The notes below the pieces were generated by a model. It saw nothing but the letters and a program-made list of their open reading frames with translations, made no database searches and had not been told where the DNA came from. The position numbers were made by a program, and so were the translations under genes. A DNA stretch of 64,000 nucleotides from Shewanella sp. c952 (GTDB lineage Bacteria > Pseudomonadota > Gammaproteobacteria > Enterobacterales > Shewanellaceae), in contig NZ_BPEW01000008.1 in the NCBI RefSeq assembly GCF_019654975.1, positions 62,001 through 126,000 of the forward strand, given 5' to 3'. Shown piece by piece: positions 16,795 to 25,367 of the stretch. Every line of letters begins with the position of its first letter. Within the stretch, counting starts at the first letter, position 1.

Positions 16795-18177
16795 ATGTCT
16801 GAGCCGACAGCCTTAAGTCTTATCCCACCTGCGGTGGTTTTGGTGTTAGCAATCGTGTTACGCCGCCCAATCCTTTCTTTGATCATTGGTGCTTTAGTTG
16901 GCCTCGCGATGTATGACAGCGCGAATATGTTGACTAACTTTGCCGATACATCCTTATCTGTTATGGCTGATGAAACCATTGGTTGGTTAATTCTAGTCTG
17001 TGGTGGTTTTGGTGCTTTGATTGCGCTGCTGGTAAAAACTGGCGGTTCGATGGCGTTTGGCCGTCATGCACTCAAGTTAGCCAAAGGACAGAAGTCTTCA
17101 CTGTTTATGACGTTCATTCTTGGAATGGTTATCTTTATCGATGACTACCTCAATGCACTAACGGTGGGATCAACCATGAAACGAGTTACCGATAAATTCA
17201 AGGTCTCTCGTGAGATGTTAGCCTATGTTGTTGACTCGACTGCTGCGCCTGTTTGCGTGCTTGTGCCACTCTCTACGTGGGCGGTATTTTTCGGTGGTCT
17301 CTTAGTTGATAACGGTATTGCAAGTGAGGGGCAGGGAATCGCTGTCTACATGCAGGCTATCCCATACATGCTTTACGCTTGGTTAGCGGTAGCGATGGTG
17401 CTATTGGTGATCTTGGGCATTATTCCAGCCTTTGGGCCGATGAAAAAAGCGCAACTTGCAGCCGCAAAAGGCGAGCCCGCTAAAAAACAGATCGATTTAG
17501 ATGAGGTACAGACATCAGATGAATATGCGCTTAAAGCCATTGAAGATGAGTTTAAGAATGCCGATGACGGCGGCAAGTTACATAATTTCTTTGTGCCTAT
17601 TTTATTGCTAGTTGGCTTTACCGTTTACTTTGATATTGACGTGCTTAAAGGGCTTATTGCGACGTTAGCAATAACCTTGCCTTATTACGGTATACAAAAA
17701 CTGATGCCGCTATCTGAGATGATGGAGCAGATGATAGATGGCTTTAAGAACATGTTGCCAGCCATAGGAACGGTAATCGCTGCGTTCATCTTCAAAGATG
17801 TGTGCGACAAGTTAATGTTACCTGAGTTTGTTATTGGGAGTTTAAGCCCCTATATGACACCGGTTTTGTTGCCTGCAGTGGTTTTCTTAACCATGTCGGT
17901 CTTAGCCTTTGCTACCGGTTCAAGCTGGGGTATTTTTGCAGTATCGATACCCATTGTGATGCCTCTGGCGCAAGCGGTTGATGCTAATATCTCACTGGTG
18001 ATTGGCGCATTATTATCGGCATCATCATTTGGTAGTCAAGCTTGCTTCTACTCTGATTCGACGGTACTGGCAGCGCAGGGTTCGGGCTGTAATTTAGTTA
18101 GTCATGCGGTGACTCAATTGCCCTATGCACTTATTGCTGCAGCATTCACTTTTGTCGGCTTTTTACTGTTAGCTTAA
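16795..18177 (+). CDS. NhaC-family Na+/H+ antiporter-type transporter
   Basis: A 460-residue inner-membrane protein with about eleven helices. Conserved stretches are FIDDYLNALTVGSTMKRV (about 120-137), DSTAAPVCVLVPLSTWAVF and, near the end, FATGSSWGIFAVSIPIV with SQACFYSDSTVLAA. These fit the NhaC branch of the ion transporter superfamily. NhaC-like proteins exchange Na+ for H+, but some import or exchange amino acids such as lysine or malate/lactate, so the substrate is uncertain. The ATG at 16795 has AAGGACC upstream. A terminator follows. Confidence 0.87.
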   Translation: MSEPTALSLIPPAVVLVLAIVLRRPILSLIIGALVGLAMYDSANMLTNFADTSLSVMADETIGWLILVCGGFGALIALLVKTGGSMAFGRHALKLAKGQKSSLFMTFILGMVIFIDDYLNALTVGSTMKRVTDKFKVSREMLAYVVDSTAAPVCVLVPLSTWAVFFGGLLVDNGIASEGQGIAVYMQAIPYMLYAWLAVAMVLLVILGIIPAFGPMKKAQLAAAKGEPAKKQIDLDEVQTSDEYALKAIEDEFKNADDGGKLHNFFVPILLLVGFTVYFDIDVLKGLIATLAITLPYYGIQKLMPLSEMMEQMIDGFKNMLPAIGTVIAAFIFKDVCDKLMLPEFVIGSLSPYMTPVLLPAVVFLTMSVLAFATGSSWGIFAVSIPIVMPLAQAVDANISLVIGALLSASSFGSQACFYSDSTVLAAQGSGCNLVSHAVTQLPYALIAAAFTFVGFLLLA

Positions 18178-18198
18178 GTCGTGTTAAATCCTTCAAGT

Positions 18199-18226
18199 AA
18201 AGGGCGCTACTCAGAGCCCTTTTTTA
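18199..18226 (+). terminator. Rho-independent terminator after the NhaC-family gene
   Basis: AAAGGGC (18199-18205) and GCCCTTT (18216-18222) with a 10-base loop, continuing as a T-run to 18225. Confidence 0.85.
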
Positions 18227-18243
18227 TTTACATAAAAATACGA

Positions 18244-18756
18244 TTAGTTAGAGTTTTTGGCGTGAATGACGAAACCATAATAACGGTAGTAAGCGATAAT
18301 ATTGCTACTAATAAATAAGATCTCCATCACCACGGCTGCAGGTGAGCCTAGAACAGCATTGTTGATGAGCCAAACGCTGGTGCCTATAAGCATTAATTGA
18401 CGCAGTCGTCGGTCGTTTTTACAAAATGCGGCGATAGTTTGCAGCGAGCTTCCTAAAAAACTCAACACACTTAATACACCGGAAAAGGTCAGTATCAATG
18501 CAAAGGCATTTAAGCAAAGAAATAGACTCATGATCCGTTTGGAGTGACTAAAGATTGTGACAAAGTATCGGATTGTTGCCAATAACATTAGTATCGTTGC
18601 TGTCCATTGTTCAAGCAACGCGAAATGGCTGGTGATGAGTACACCTGAAATAGATAAACAGGCCACTATTTTTTGTTTTTGTTTAAATTGAAATGACAGA
18701 ATATCGAACACAATAGCGAAAACAATTAAGCACTGTGAAAGAGTATAAGTGGACAT
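18244..18756 (-). CDS. YgjV-family inner-membrane protein
   Basis: A 170-residue protein with about five to six membrane helices, matching the length and pattern of the YgjV (Imp-YgjV) family: an N-terminal ILSFQFKQKQKIV, a central IRYFVTIFSHSKR and a C-terminal WLINNAVLGSPAAVVMEI. The family has no settled function. It stands 110 bases downstream of a Crp/Fnr-like regulator gene on the same strand, so it could be co-transcribed or controlled by it, though the gap argues for a separate promoter. Confidence 0.8.
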   Translation of the reverse strand: MSTYTLSQCLIVFAIVFDILSFQFKQKQKIVACLSISGVLITSHFALLEQWTATILMLLATIRYFVTIFSHSKRIMSLFLCLNAFALILTFSGVLSVLSFLGSSLQTIAAFCKNDRRLRQLMLIGTSVWLINNAVLGSPAAVVMEILFISSNIIAYYRYYGFVIHAKNSN

Positions 18757-18867
18757 ACTGGAGCCTTATTTTTATAAGCTTGTAGATACAAGCTTTTCAA
18801 TCCTCTAAGGCTAAGCGCGTCGTTTGTTATAGTCATTATCTTAGGTTAATTCGCTGACTTTTTTACT

Positions 18868-19467
18868 TCAATTTATAGGGATTCGAGACTTTAATCGAGA
18901 CAGGCTCACAGGAGTTATTCCTATGTAACTGGCTAGCTGGATATTATTGAGTTTTTGCACCCAATTAGGTCTGTACTCGGTTAAAAAGCGATACCGTTGC
19001 TCTGGTGTATTGAGTAACAAGAATGCTTCTTTCTGTTCCTTGTAAATTAACTGTTGGCTAAGTAAGGATATTTTGACAGCTTGCCATAGCGGTTGAGATA
19101 AAAGGCTTATAGGAAATTGTAGGATCAATGCATCTTCTACAACTTCTATTTGGTACTGGGCGGTTTGGCCTGTTAGCCAACTGGAGTACAGGAAACAAAG
19201 CTCATTAGTAAAATAAAACTCTTTAGATAAATTATTGCCATTATCATTATAGTGGCAAGCTTTTAGGATCCCGGCAGCAACAAAAAAGACATGGCTTTGA
19301 ATTCCATCCTGACGTAATAAAATATCACCGCAGCAAACAGGTATGCTTTGCGTTAAAGACAGTATGTCATTAATAGCTAACGCTTCATCTAACCCAAGTT
19401 TGTTTAATACATTGAGCAGGGGCATTAATGATTCTTTAGATTGGGGCAATTTTGACGCAGTAGTCAT
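18868..19467 (-). CDS. Crp/Fnr-family transcriptional regulator
   Basis: About 199 residues from the ATG at 19467; a GTG seven codons up (19488) is possible. An N-terminal cyclic-nucleotide-binding-like beta roll (about residues 25-130, GDILLRQDGIQSHVFFVAAGILK) is followed by a helical linker. A short C-terminal helix-turn-helix (LASYIGITPVSLSRLKSRI) ends the protein. There are no Cys for an Fe-S cluster and the roll lacks the Crp cAMP-contact residues, so the signal is unknown. Such short Crp-like proteins usually control a neighbouring gene. Confidence 0.8.
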   Translation of the reverse strand: MTTASKLPQSKESLMPLLNVLNKLGLDEALAINDILSLTQSIPVCCGDILLRQDGIQSHVFFVAAGILKACHYNDNGNNLSKEFYFTNELCFLYSSWLTGQTAQYQIEVVEDALILQFPISLLSQPLWQAVKISLLSQQLIYKEQKEAFLLLNTPEQRYRFLTEYRPNWVQKLNNIQLASYIGITPVSLSRLKSRIPIN

Positions 19468-19747
19468 TACTTTACTCAATCGAAACACATTCTTTATTCG
19501 GCATTATTCAATTTATAGTGCGGCATTTATTAATGCAATATTTGGTGTCAAAGTGAAAATTTAAAATGGAATATTTTTATACTCAATAATAGATAGTTCA
19601 CCTACAAAGTTGTAAGCTAAGTGTTTAATATTTGTTGCGATGTTGTGCTCGTTGGCTTTATTTATCTACAAAGTGTAACAAAGTGTTTGGCTTAGCCAAA
19701 TTTTACTGCTAGGTATAAAAGGGCACCCACTCAAGAAAGGATAATCT

Positions 19748-20359
19748 ATGAGTCAAAATAGCCTGTTTAGCCGGACAAGTATTATGCTAACTGGAGCCCT
19801 AGTTACTTTGGGTTTATTCATTTTTATGTCGCAACTGGTCAAGTCAGACCAAGTTTATATAGGCACCATAACCGAAGCGCCAATTATTCAAATCATTAGC
19901 GATATTCCAGAATCACTTCCACCTAAAAAAACTGTAAAAATCAAACCCCAACCAATAGTCGAAAAACCCGCTCGAATTGAGATCCCTAACGCCGGTGGCG
20001 AAGGCACTAGTTTAACAACAGCAGTGGCACAGCCAATCATGCCTCAGGTTATTGAGAAGTATAGTCAGGGCCCTGTTAACCAAGATGCATTACCTGTAGT
20101 GCAAGTCACGCCGCAGTATCCCATTGGCGCTGCAAGAGACGGTAAAGAGGGTTATGTGATCCTTGAGTTTGATATCAGCACGCTTGGCAGTGTCACTAAT
20201 GTCAGTGTGGTTGATGCTCAGCCAAAGCGCCTCTTCAACAAATCGGCAGTACGGGCCATTAAAGGTTGGAAGTACAAGCCGAAAGTCGTTGAAGGTAATC
20301 CTGTAGTGCAGCCTAAGCAGCAGGTGAGGCTGGATTTTACTTTAGATAAGGAGTCATAA
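19748..20359 (+). CDS. TonB-family energy transducer
   Basis: A 203-residue protein with an N-terminal membrane anchor (about residues 12-32), a Pro/Lys-rich periplasmic spacer (ESLPPKKTVKIKPQPIVEKP) and a C-terminal TonB domain (VTPQYPIGAARDGKEGYVIL, then AVRAIKGWKYKPKVV). It would pass proton-motive energy to an outer-membrane receptor. No exbB or exbD adjoins it, so it probably shares ExbBD made elsewhere, perhaps with the heme locus in this window. AAAGGA precedes the ATG. It is the first of two full TonB proteins here. Confidence 0.85.
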   Translation: MSQNSLFSRTSIMLTGALVTLGLFIFMSQLVKSDQVYIGTITEAPIIQIISDIPESLPPKKTVKIKPQPIVEKPARIEIPNAGGEGTSLTTAVAQPIMPQVIEKYSQGPVNQDALPVVQVTPQYPIGAARDGKEGYVILEFDISTLGSVTNVSVVDAQPKRLFNKSAVRAIKGWKYKPKVVEGNPVVQPKQQVRLDFTLDKES

Positions 20360-20371
20360 AGCTTGGCTTCA

Positions 20372-20435
20372 CATCAACTCTAGGAAGTTGATGTAGAGTG
20401 ACAATTTACCTAGAGTATTCGTGCTAGGTAAATTG
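20372..20435. terminator. Tandem hairpins after the TonB-family gene
   Basis: CATCAACT/AGTTGATG (20372-20379, 20386-20393) is followed by a 12-bp stem, CAATTTACCTAG/CTAGGTAAATTG (20402-20413, 20424-20435). It lies between convergent genes. The long stems suggest termination or mRNA-end protection, though no T-run follows. Confidence 0.55.
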
Positions 20436-20496
20436 CCACAGTTGGCTGTCAATGATGCACATAAATAGCTTAGTTTACCACGACTAATGAGTCTCT

Positions 20497-21018
20497 TTAC
20501 TGCAGGTCGATTGTCACTACATTGGTCACGCCTGATGCTAATTGCACCATGCCTGTGGTATAGAAATCACCGCTTTTGGCCTTTGCTTTTAGATAATATT
20601 GACCGCTATTAAGCATTTTTGCTCTGGTATCAAGAGTGAGAATCGATTTCTTATCCATCCAGCCATTCTCATCCATTGAATACAAGTATTGATTGCTTTC
20701 TAATGCTGCACCGCTATCAAGATGATAGGCAACAAAACGCACCATTGTCATTCCATTAGGGTTTTTCTCAGCCCTAATTGAGCGAATAACACCATAGTCT
20801 ACGCTGGTTTTTCCTGTGCGATGGACGCTGATATCTTCAGATTCATTAGCATACTGCACTGGGCTGTGCTCATAGCCTGGAGCCGTAGTGGTGGTGCTAG
20901 TCGTTGTAGCAGAACCTATGCTTGCTATGTCTGATACTGAGCTAGTAATGTTACGAATGTCGGTGCTTTTGCAGGCAGCAAGGCTTAACACCGCTGCACA
21001 TAGGAGTACTTTTTTCAT
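20497..21018 (-). CDS. Hypothetical lipoprotein
   Basis: A 173-residue protein with a lipoprotein signal (LCAAVLSLAACKST, Cys at about 16). A Ser/Thr-rich linker including TTTSTTTTAPGYE leads to a folded domain of about 120 residues (VDYGVIRSIRAEKNPNGMTMVRFVAYHLDSG) that looks beta-rich. Position +2 after the Cys is Lys-Ser, not Asp, so outer-membrane sorting is expected. No family recognised. It converges on the TonB-family gene. Confidence 0.65.
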   Translation of the reverse strand: MKKVLLCAAVLSLAACKSTDIRNITSSVSDIASIGSATTTSTTTTAPGYEHSPVQYANESEDISVHRTGKTSVDYGVIRSIRAEKNPNGMTMVRFVAYHLDSGAALESNQYLYSMDENGWMDKKSILTLDTRAKMLNSGQYYLKAKAKSGDFYTTGMVQLASGVTNVVTIDLQ

Positions 21019-21237
21019 TATTTAGTCCGTTAAAGAGGCTTCAATCCATGGTTAAATCTTAGTAAAACTAAGTGGTTAATTTTGCGCAGTGCTAAGGTAG
21101 CAATCGCTTAGGTAGGAGTCAATATAAGCTTATTATGAATAATATTGATTTAGAGCAACTGAAGCAGGCTCTAAATCAATAATTTAACGCTCAGTAACTG
21201 CGTACTGATACTAAAGAAATATAGCGCCCCAGAAAAA

Positions 21238-22476
21238 CTAAACCGCTTGAGGCGATAGAGTGTTGGATTTAGAGCTAATAAGTTGGCTTTTAGAGGCAAG
21301 AACAGCAAATATGCTCCAAACTAATGCGACGATTGCACATAGAGCGAGAGGTTGTTGCCAGCTGCCGTTATGTTCATGAATCGCTCCCATTATAATTGGT
21401 CCCGTCGCGGCCAAAAGGTAGCCTAGAAACTGCGCCATTCCCGATAGTGTGGCTGCTTGATGTGCCGTTTGGGTACGTAAACTTATCAGTGCTAATGCGA
21501 CAATAAAACCACCTCCCGCGCCAAACCCAAATAACATTCCCCATATCATGGCGTAACTCGGCGCATAGATGAGGCCGACAATTCCAAAAAACGCCATGAT
21601 GGTCAAGCTAAAGCTCAGTAAGCGCTTATCAGTGATCTTTGCTAATAGAGGAATAAGTATTATTGCGGGCACAGCGGTGAACAGTTGCAGTACACCATGA
21701 ATGACCCCTGCTTGATGATGACTGTAGCCAAGCTCAACTAATATCGTAGGCAACCAACTAATAAAGATATACATCAAAAAAGAGTTCAGGGCTAAAAACA
21801 AGGTGATGCTCCATGCATCGGTATTTCTCCATAGGTAACTATGACCATCAAGCTCACTGGAATCTTTGCTGGGCGCGGTATGATTTCGTAGCTGTGGCAA
21901 CCATATTAGTATGGCAATAACAGGGATAATAATTAAGCTTCCTAGTGAGAACGCCCAGCTAGGCATAGCACTAATTGAAAGCCTAGTTGCCAGATCTGCC
22001 AATGGAATGGCTAAACTTGCACTTAGCGCTGAACCTGCACCCATCATGAGTACATAAATAGAAGTCATAGTGGCGATCTTGGTGGGAAAGTCTCGCTTCA
22101 TTAAGCTCGGCAGCAATACATTAGCAATGGCAATACCAGCTCCGATAATCACGGTTCCAGAGAATAATCCAACAGAGTTACCAATAGATCGAATGACCAA
22201 GCCGATGGTGACTAATATCAGCGATAACATTAAGGCTTGTTCTAAGCCTTGCTTACGGCCAATCCTGGACGCGATAGGGGAGAAAAAAGCAAAAGCGAGT
22301 AAAGGTAGTGTGGTCAGCATTCCTGCTTGAGTGGCTGACAAATTCAGTTCTAAGCGAATCAAATCAAGCAGAGGGCCAATACCTGTAATGGGGCTTCTAA
22401 GACTGAGCGAAATAACTAACACGCCTAACATAAGAAAGGCACCACCAGTAAGACGAAGATGTGGGTGTTTTGCCAT
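21238..22476 (-). CDS. CynX/NimT-type MFS transporter
   Basis: A 412-residue major facilitator protein with twelve predicted helices. The N-terminal LRSPITGIGPLLDLIRLEL and the loop RIGRKQGLEQALM fit the CynX/NimT (cyanate/nitroimidazole-type) subgroup. The start at 22476 has AAGGAA upstream; the frame is open 21 codons further but without a ribosome site. The gene is divergent from an AraC-family regulator 120 bases away, a common arrangement in which the regulator controls the transporter. Substrate unknown. Confidence 0.88.
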   Translation of the reverse strand: MAKHPHLRLTGGAFLMLGVLVISLSLRSPITGIGPLLDLIRLELNLSATQAGMLTTLPLLAFAFFSPIASRIGRKQGLEQALMLSLILVTIGLVIRSIGNSVGLFSGTVIIGAGIAIANVLLPSLMKRDFPTKIATMTSIYVLMMGAGSALSASLAIPLADLATRLSISAMPSWAFSLGSLIIIPVIAILIWLPQLRNHTAPSKDSSELDGHSYLWRNTDAWSITLFLALNSFLMYIFISWLPTILVELGYSHHQAGVIHGVLQLFTAVPAIILIPLLAKITDKRLLSFSLTIMAFFGIVGLIYAPSYAMIWGMLFGFGAGGGFIVALALISLRTQTAHQAATLSGMAQFLGYLLAATGPIIMGAIHEHNGSWQQPLALCAIVALVWSIFAVLASKSQLISSKSNTLSPQAV

Positions 22477-22595
22477 GATGAGTTCCTTGAGAAAAAGAAT
22501 GACTGCTTGGCAGTAAAAGTGGGCTAGATTACGCTTCATTTCATTTGCTGTATTGAGCTATAGTGACATTTTATATCTAAAAGCGGCCAAAATAG

Positions 22596-23381
22596 TTGCA
22601 GCAAATTAATTCGTTTCCGGTATTTGATTCAGATGCGTTTCCACAAGATGTGGTGGCTTTAAGCATGTCGGGAGGAGAGCGCGATGCAGAAACTCCGCAA
22701 CATCAGCACCGTAAGTGTCAGCTAGTTATCGCACTTAGCGGCTATGTAAAGTGCAAAATTGCCGATGCTATTTGGATGGTGCCTCCCAACAGTGCAGTGT
22801 GGATCCCTAGCCAGCAATGGCACAGTAATTTGATTTCCAGTAATGCCAATGTATGTATGCTATTTGTTGATCCTGACGTGGCAGGCATGCCAAATCAAAG
22901 CTGTACCTTGTCGATAACACCATTGATAAGGGAGTTGACGATACATTTGACTCAACAAGAGCAGGACTACCAAGCCAGTAGTGCAACAGCGCAAGTGGTA
23001 AAAGTGCTCATCGACCAACTGAGGTTGATGCCGACAGCGCACTACGATTTTCCAACGCCGAGTGAACCAAGATTAAAATCAATTGCGGCAAAGCTTATTC
23101 AAGCACCTGACGATAGACGAACGGTTGCCGACTGGGCGAAAGCTCATGCTATGAGCGAAAGAACGCTAGCGCGACTCATCAAGCAGGAGGTCGGGCTAAC
23201 CTTTGGTCGTTGGCGAGGGCAGCTTCATATTGTATTAGCATTGCAGAAGCTGGCTAGCGGAGAATCTGTACAGCGTATTGCTGAAGAGCTTGGCTATGAA
23301 TCAGTAAGTGCTTTTATTACTTTTTTCAAGAAAACACTCGGCAAATCACCCAAGCAATACATTAAGCAGAACGACACTTGA
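22596..23381 (+). CDS. AraC-family transcriptional regulator
   Basis: A 261-residue protein with an N-terminal cupin-like sensor (HQHRKCQLVIALSGYVKC, VPPNSAVWIPSQQWHS) and a C-terminal double helix-turn-helix (about 165-255: WAKAHAMSERTLARLIKQE, then IAEELGYESVSAFITFFKK). I take the TTG at 22596 because the family needs the preceding PVFDSDAFP segment; no ATG provides it and the ribosome site is weak. It is divergent from the MFS gene, which is its likely target. Confidence 0.87.
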   Translation: MQQINSFPVFDSDAFPQDVVALSMSGGERDAETPQHQHRKCQLVIALSGYVKCKIADAIWMVPPNSAVWIPSQQWHSNLISSNANVCMLFVDPDVAGMPNQSCTLSITPLIRELTIHLTQQEQDYQASSATAQVVKVLIDQLRLMPTAHYDFPTPSEPRLKSIAAKLIQAPDDRRTVADWAKAHAMSERTLARLIKQEVGLTFGRWRGQLHIVLALQKLASGESVQRIAEELGYESVSAFITFFKKTLGKSPKQYIKQNDT

Positions 23382-23390
23382 AGCACTGTA

Positions 23391-23690
23391 TTAAAGCTTG
23401 ATTATCTCTCGGTAATGACCGCTACTCTCTAGGCCACACATCTCGTCGTACGCTGTTTGATACTCTATCTGAGTCTGTCGATATCGATGGTTGCGCAGCA
23501 GCTGCTTGGCCTGCACCAGTGAATTAACGACTAAAATCTCTTCCTCTTCAGTTAGCTCAATGAAGTTTTTATTGGAGTCGACCGCACCAACGAGATAATG
23601 GGTAGAGTCTGCGACACCGATTATCTTGGGTATATTGGTTTGCTCGTGCGTCGCTTGATGCAGAGTGTTTGTTTTGTCGTATTTTTTCAT
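23391..23690 (-). CDS. DUF6482-like small protein
   Basis: A 99-residue protein from the ATG at 23690, with AAGGAGC just upstream. It has no signal or membrane segment. The C-terminal TAYDEMCGLES matches the HDEMCG-type ending I associate with DUF6482 proteins, and the central SLVQAKQLLRNHRY resembles their helix. Function unknown. It lies ten bases after the convergent AraC gene. Confidence 0.65.
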   Translation of the reverse strand: MKKYDKTNTLHQATHEQTNIPKIIGVADSTHYLVGAVDSNKNFIELTEEEEILVVNSLVQAKQLLRNHRYRQTQIEYQTAYDEMCGLESSGHYREIIKL

Positions 23691-23983
23691 CGCTAGCTCC
23701 TTATCCATTTATAAGTTGTACGCATTTACGCCAAAAATAGTTCACCTTTCATACAAATTCATGCACTAGCAAAGAGATGTTCAGGCAGGCTCGGAATAAT
23801 GTTGATAACTTGGTTCACTAGAACTGGTTGGTTTATTCAACTGGTTTTCGTTGCTTATTTGGGTTTATTAACCATGACTTTACCTGTGCGTTGAGGCATT
23901 GTATTGAGTGCTAAATTAGACTTCTCCTATTCAGCAGCTTAGCGAATGAATAGATTCAGGCATCATTAAAGAAAGGATAAACA

Positions 23984-25285
23984 ATGACGTTAATATGTCC
24001 GAGGATTGTGATTATTGGTGGCGGCGCTGGTGGACTCGAGCTGGCGACTCAACTAGGGCGTAAGTTAGGTAAAAAAAACTTAGCGCAAATTATATTAGTT
24101 GATAAGAATCGTACCCATATTTGGAAACCTTTATTACACGAAGTTGCTACAGGCTCACTAGATTCTGATCTTGATGGTGTCGTTTATTCAGCACATGCCG
24201 CCAAACATGGCTACCAATTTCAACTTGGAACCTTTTGCGGTTTATCGCCAGAAGAGAAGTCGATCTCAGTAGCACCGATTACTGACGAAAGCGGCAAAGT
24301 GTTATTACCTGAACGCCAAATACAGTTCGACAAGCTGGTGATTGCTATTGGTAGTGTTAGTAATGACTTTAATACCCCAGGAGTAAAAGAGAACTGTTTT
24401 TTCCTCGACTCTCACCAGCAAGCGAATCGTTTTCATAATGCATTGTTAGATAGTTTTACTCGAGTGCATCAATCAGATTCTATCAACGAGCTCAATATTG
24501 CCATCGTTGGTGGAGGTGCGACTGGGGTAGAGCTTTCTGCTGAGCTTTATCACGTTACCGATCTTCTAAAAGTATATGGCCTCAGCAAAATGACGGCTGA
24601 TAAGCTCAATATACATTTGATTGAGGCTGGACCTAGGATCCTTCCTGCTTTGAGTGAACGAATAGCGGCCTCCGCACGCCATGAACTCACTCAGCTAGGC
24701 GTCTCCGTAAAGGAGAACACTCGAATTAGCGAAGCCACTGCAGCGGGGTTTGTGACCGCCGAAGGGCTATTAATTGAAGCTAACTTGATGCTTTGGGCTG
24801 CAGGTGTAAAAGCCCCAGATTTTATTAAGGATATTCAACTGTTTGAGCTTAACCGTGCTAACCAGATCAAAGTTAAAGCAACGCTCAAAAGTACTGTGAA
24901 TGATGACATATATGTGATCGGAGACTGTTGTGCGTTTGAACAGGCTGACGGTAGCTTTGTCCCACCTAGAGCGCAATCGGCACATCAAATGGCGCAATGT
25001 GCGGAAAAGAATATTATCAAGGACATGAATGCAGAGCCATTAATCGAATATGTTTATGTCGATCATGGATCTTTGGTTAATTTATCGCGCTACAGTACTG
25101 TCGGCAGCTTGATGGGGAACCTGACCAAAAGCAGTATGTTTGTTGAAGGCAAAATTGCTCGTTTCGTTTATATATCTTTGTATCGCATGCATCAAAAGGC
25201 CATTCATGGCACGTTTAAAACCATAGCATTATGGTTAGCCGAAAAGCTAATGAGAGTCGTTAGGCCAAGAATGAAATTACACTAG
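23984..25285 (+). CDS. ndh: Type II NADH dehydrogenase
   Basis: A 433-residue membrane-associated flavoprotein that oxidises NADH and reduces quinone without pumping protons. It is very close to E. coli Ndh over its whole length: VIIGGGAGGLELATQLG (FAD), IAIVGGGATGVELSAEL (NADH), GSVSNDFNTPGVKENC, the FAD-binding YVIGDC, FVPPRAQSAHQMAQCA, GSLMGNLTKSSM and the amphipathic C-terminal membrane tail. AAAGGATAAACA precedes the ATG. It is transcribed alone. In a respiratory generalist it would feed the quinone pool that TorC draws from. Confidence 0.96.
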   Translation: MTLICPRIVIIGGGAGGLELATQLGRKLGKKNLAQIILVDKNRTHIWKPLLHEVATGSLDSDLDGVVYSAHAAKHGYQFQLGTFCGLSPEEKSISVAPITDESGKVLLPERQIQFDKLVIAIGSVSNDFNTPGVKENCFFLDSHQQANRFHNALLDSFTRVHQSDSINELNIAIVGGGATGVELSAELYHVTDLLKVYGLSKMTADKLNIHLIEAGPRILPALSERIAASARHELTQLGVSVKENTRISEATAAGFVTAEGLLIEANLMLWAAGVKAPDFIKDIQLFELNRANQIKVKATLKSTVNDDIYVIGDCCAFEQADGSFVPPRAQSAHQMAQCAEKNIIKDMNAEPLIEYVYVDHGSLVNLSRYSTVGSLMGNLTKSSMFVEGKIARFVYISLYRMHQKAIHGTFKTIALWLAEKLMRVVRPRMKLH

Positions 25286-25367
25286 GTAATTAGCTGTTAT
25301 TAGCTGTTATTAGCCTTATCAAAATTACCGTTTCAAAGGTGATTGAGGTAAAGTAAGCGGAATAAGA

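Noticed and set aside
16607-16816. Short open frame upstream of the NhaC-family gene
   Set aside because: No ribosome site, protein-unlike composition, and it overlaps the well-supported antiporter start out of frame.
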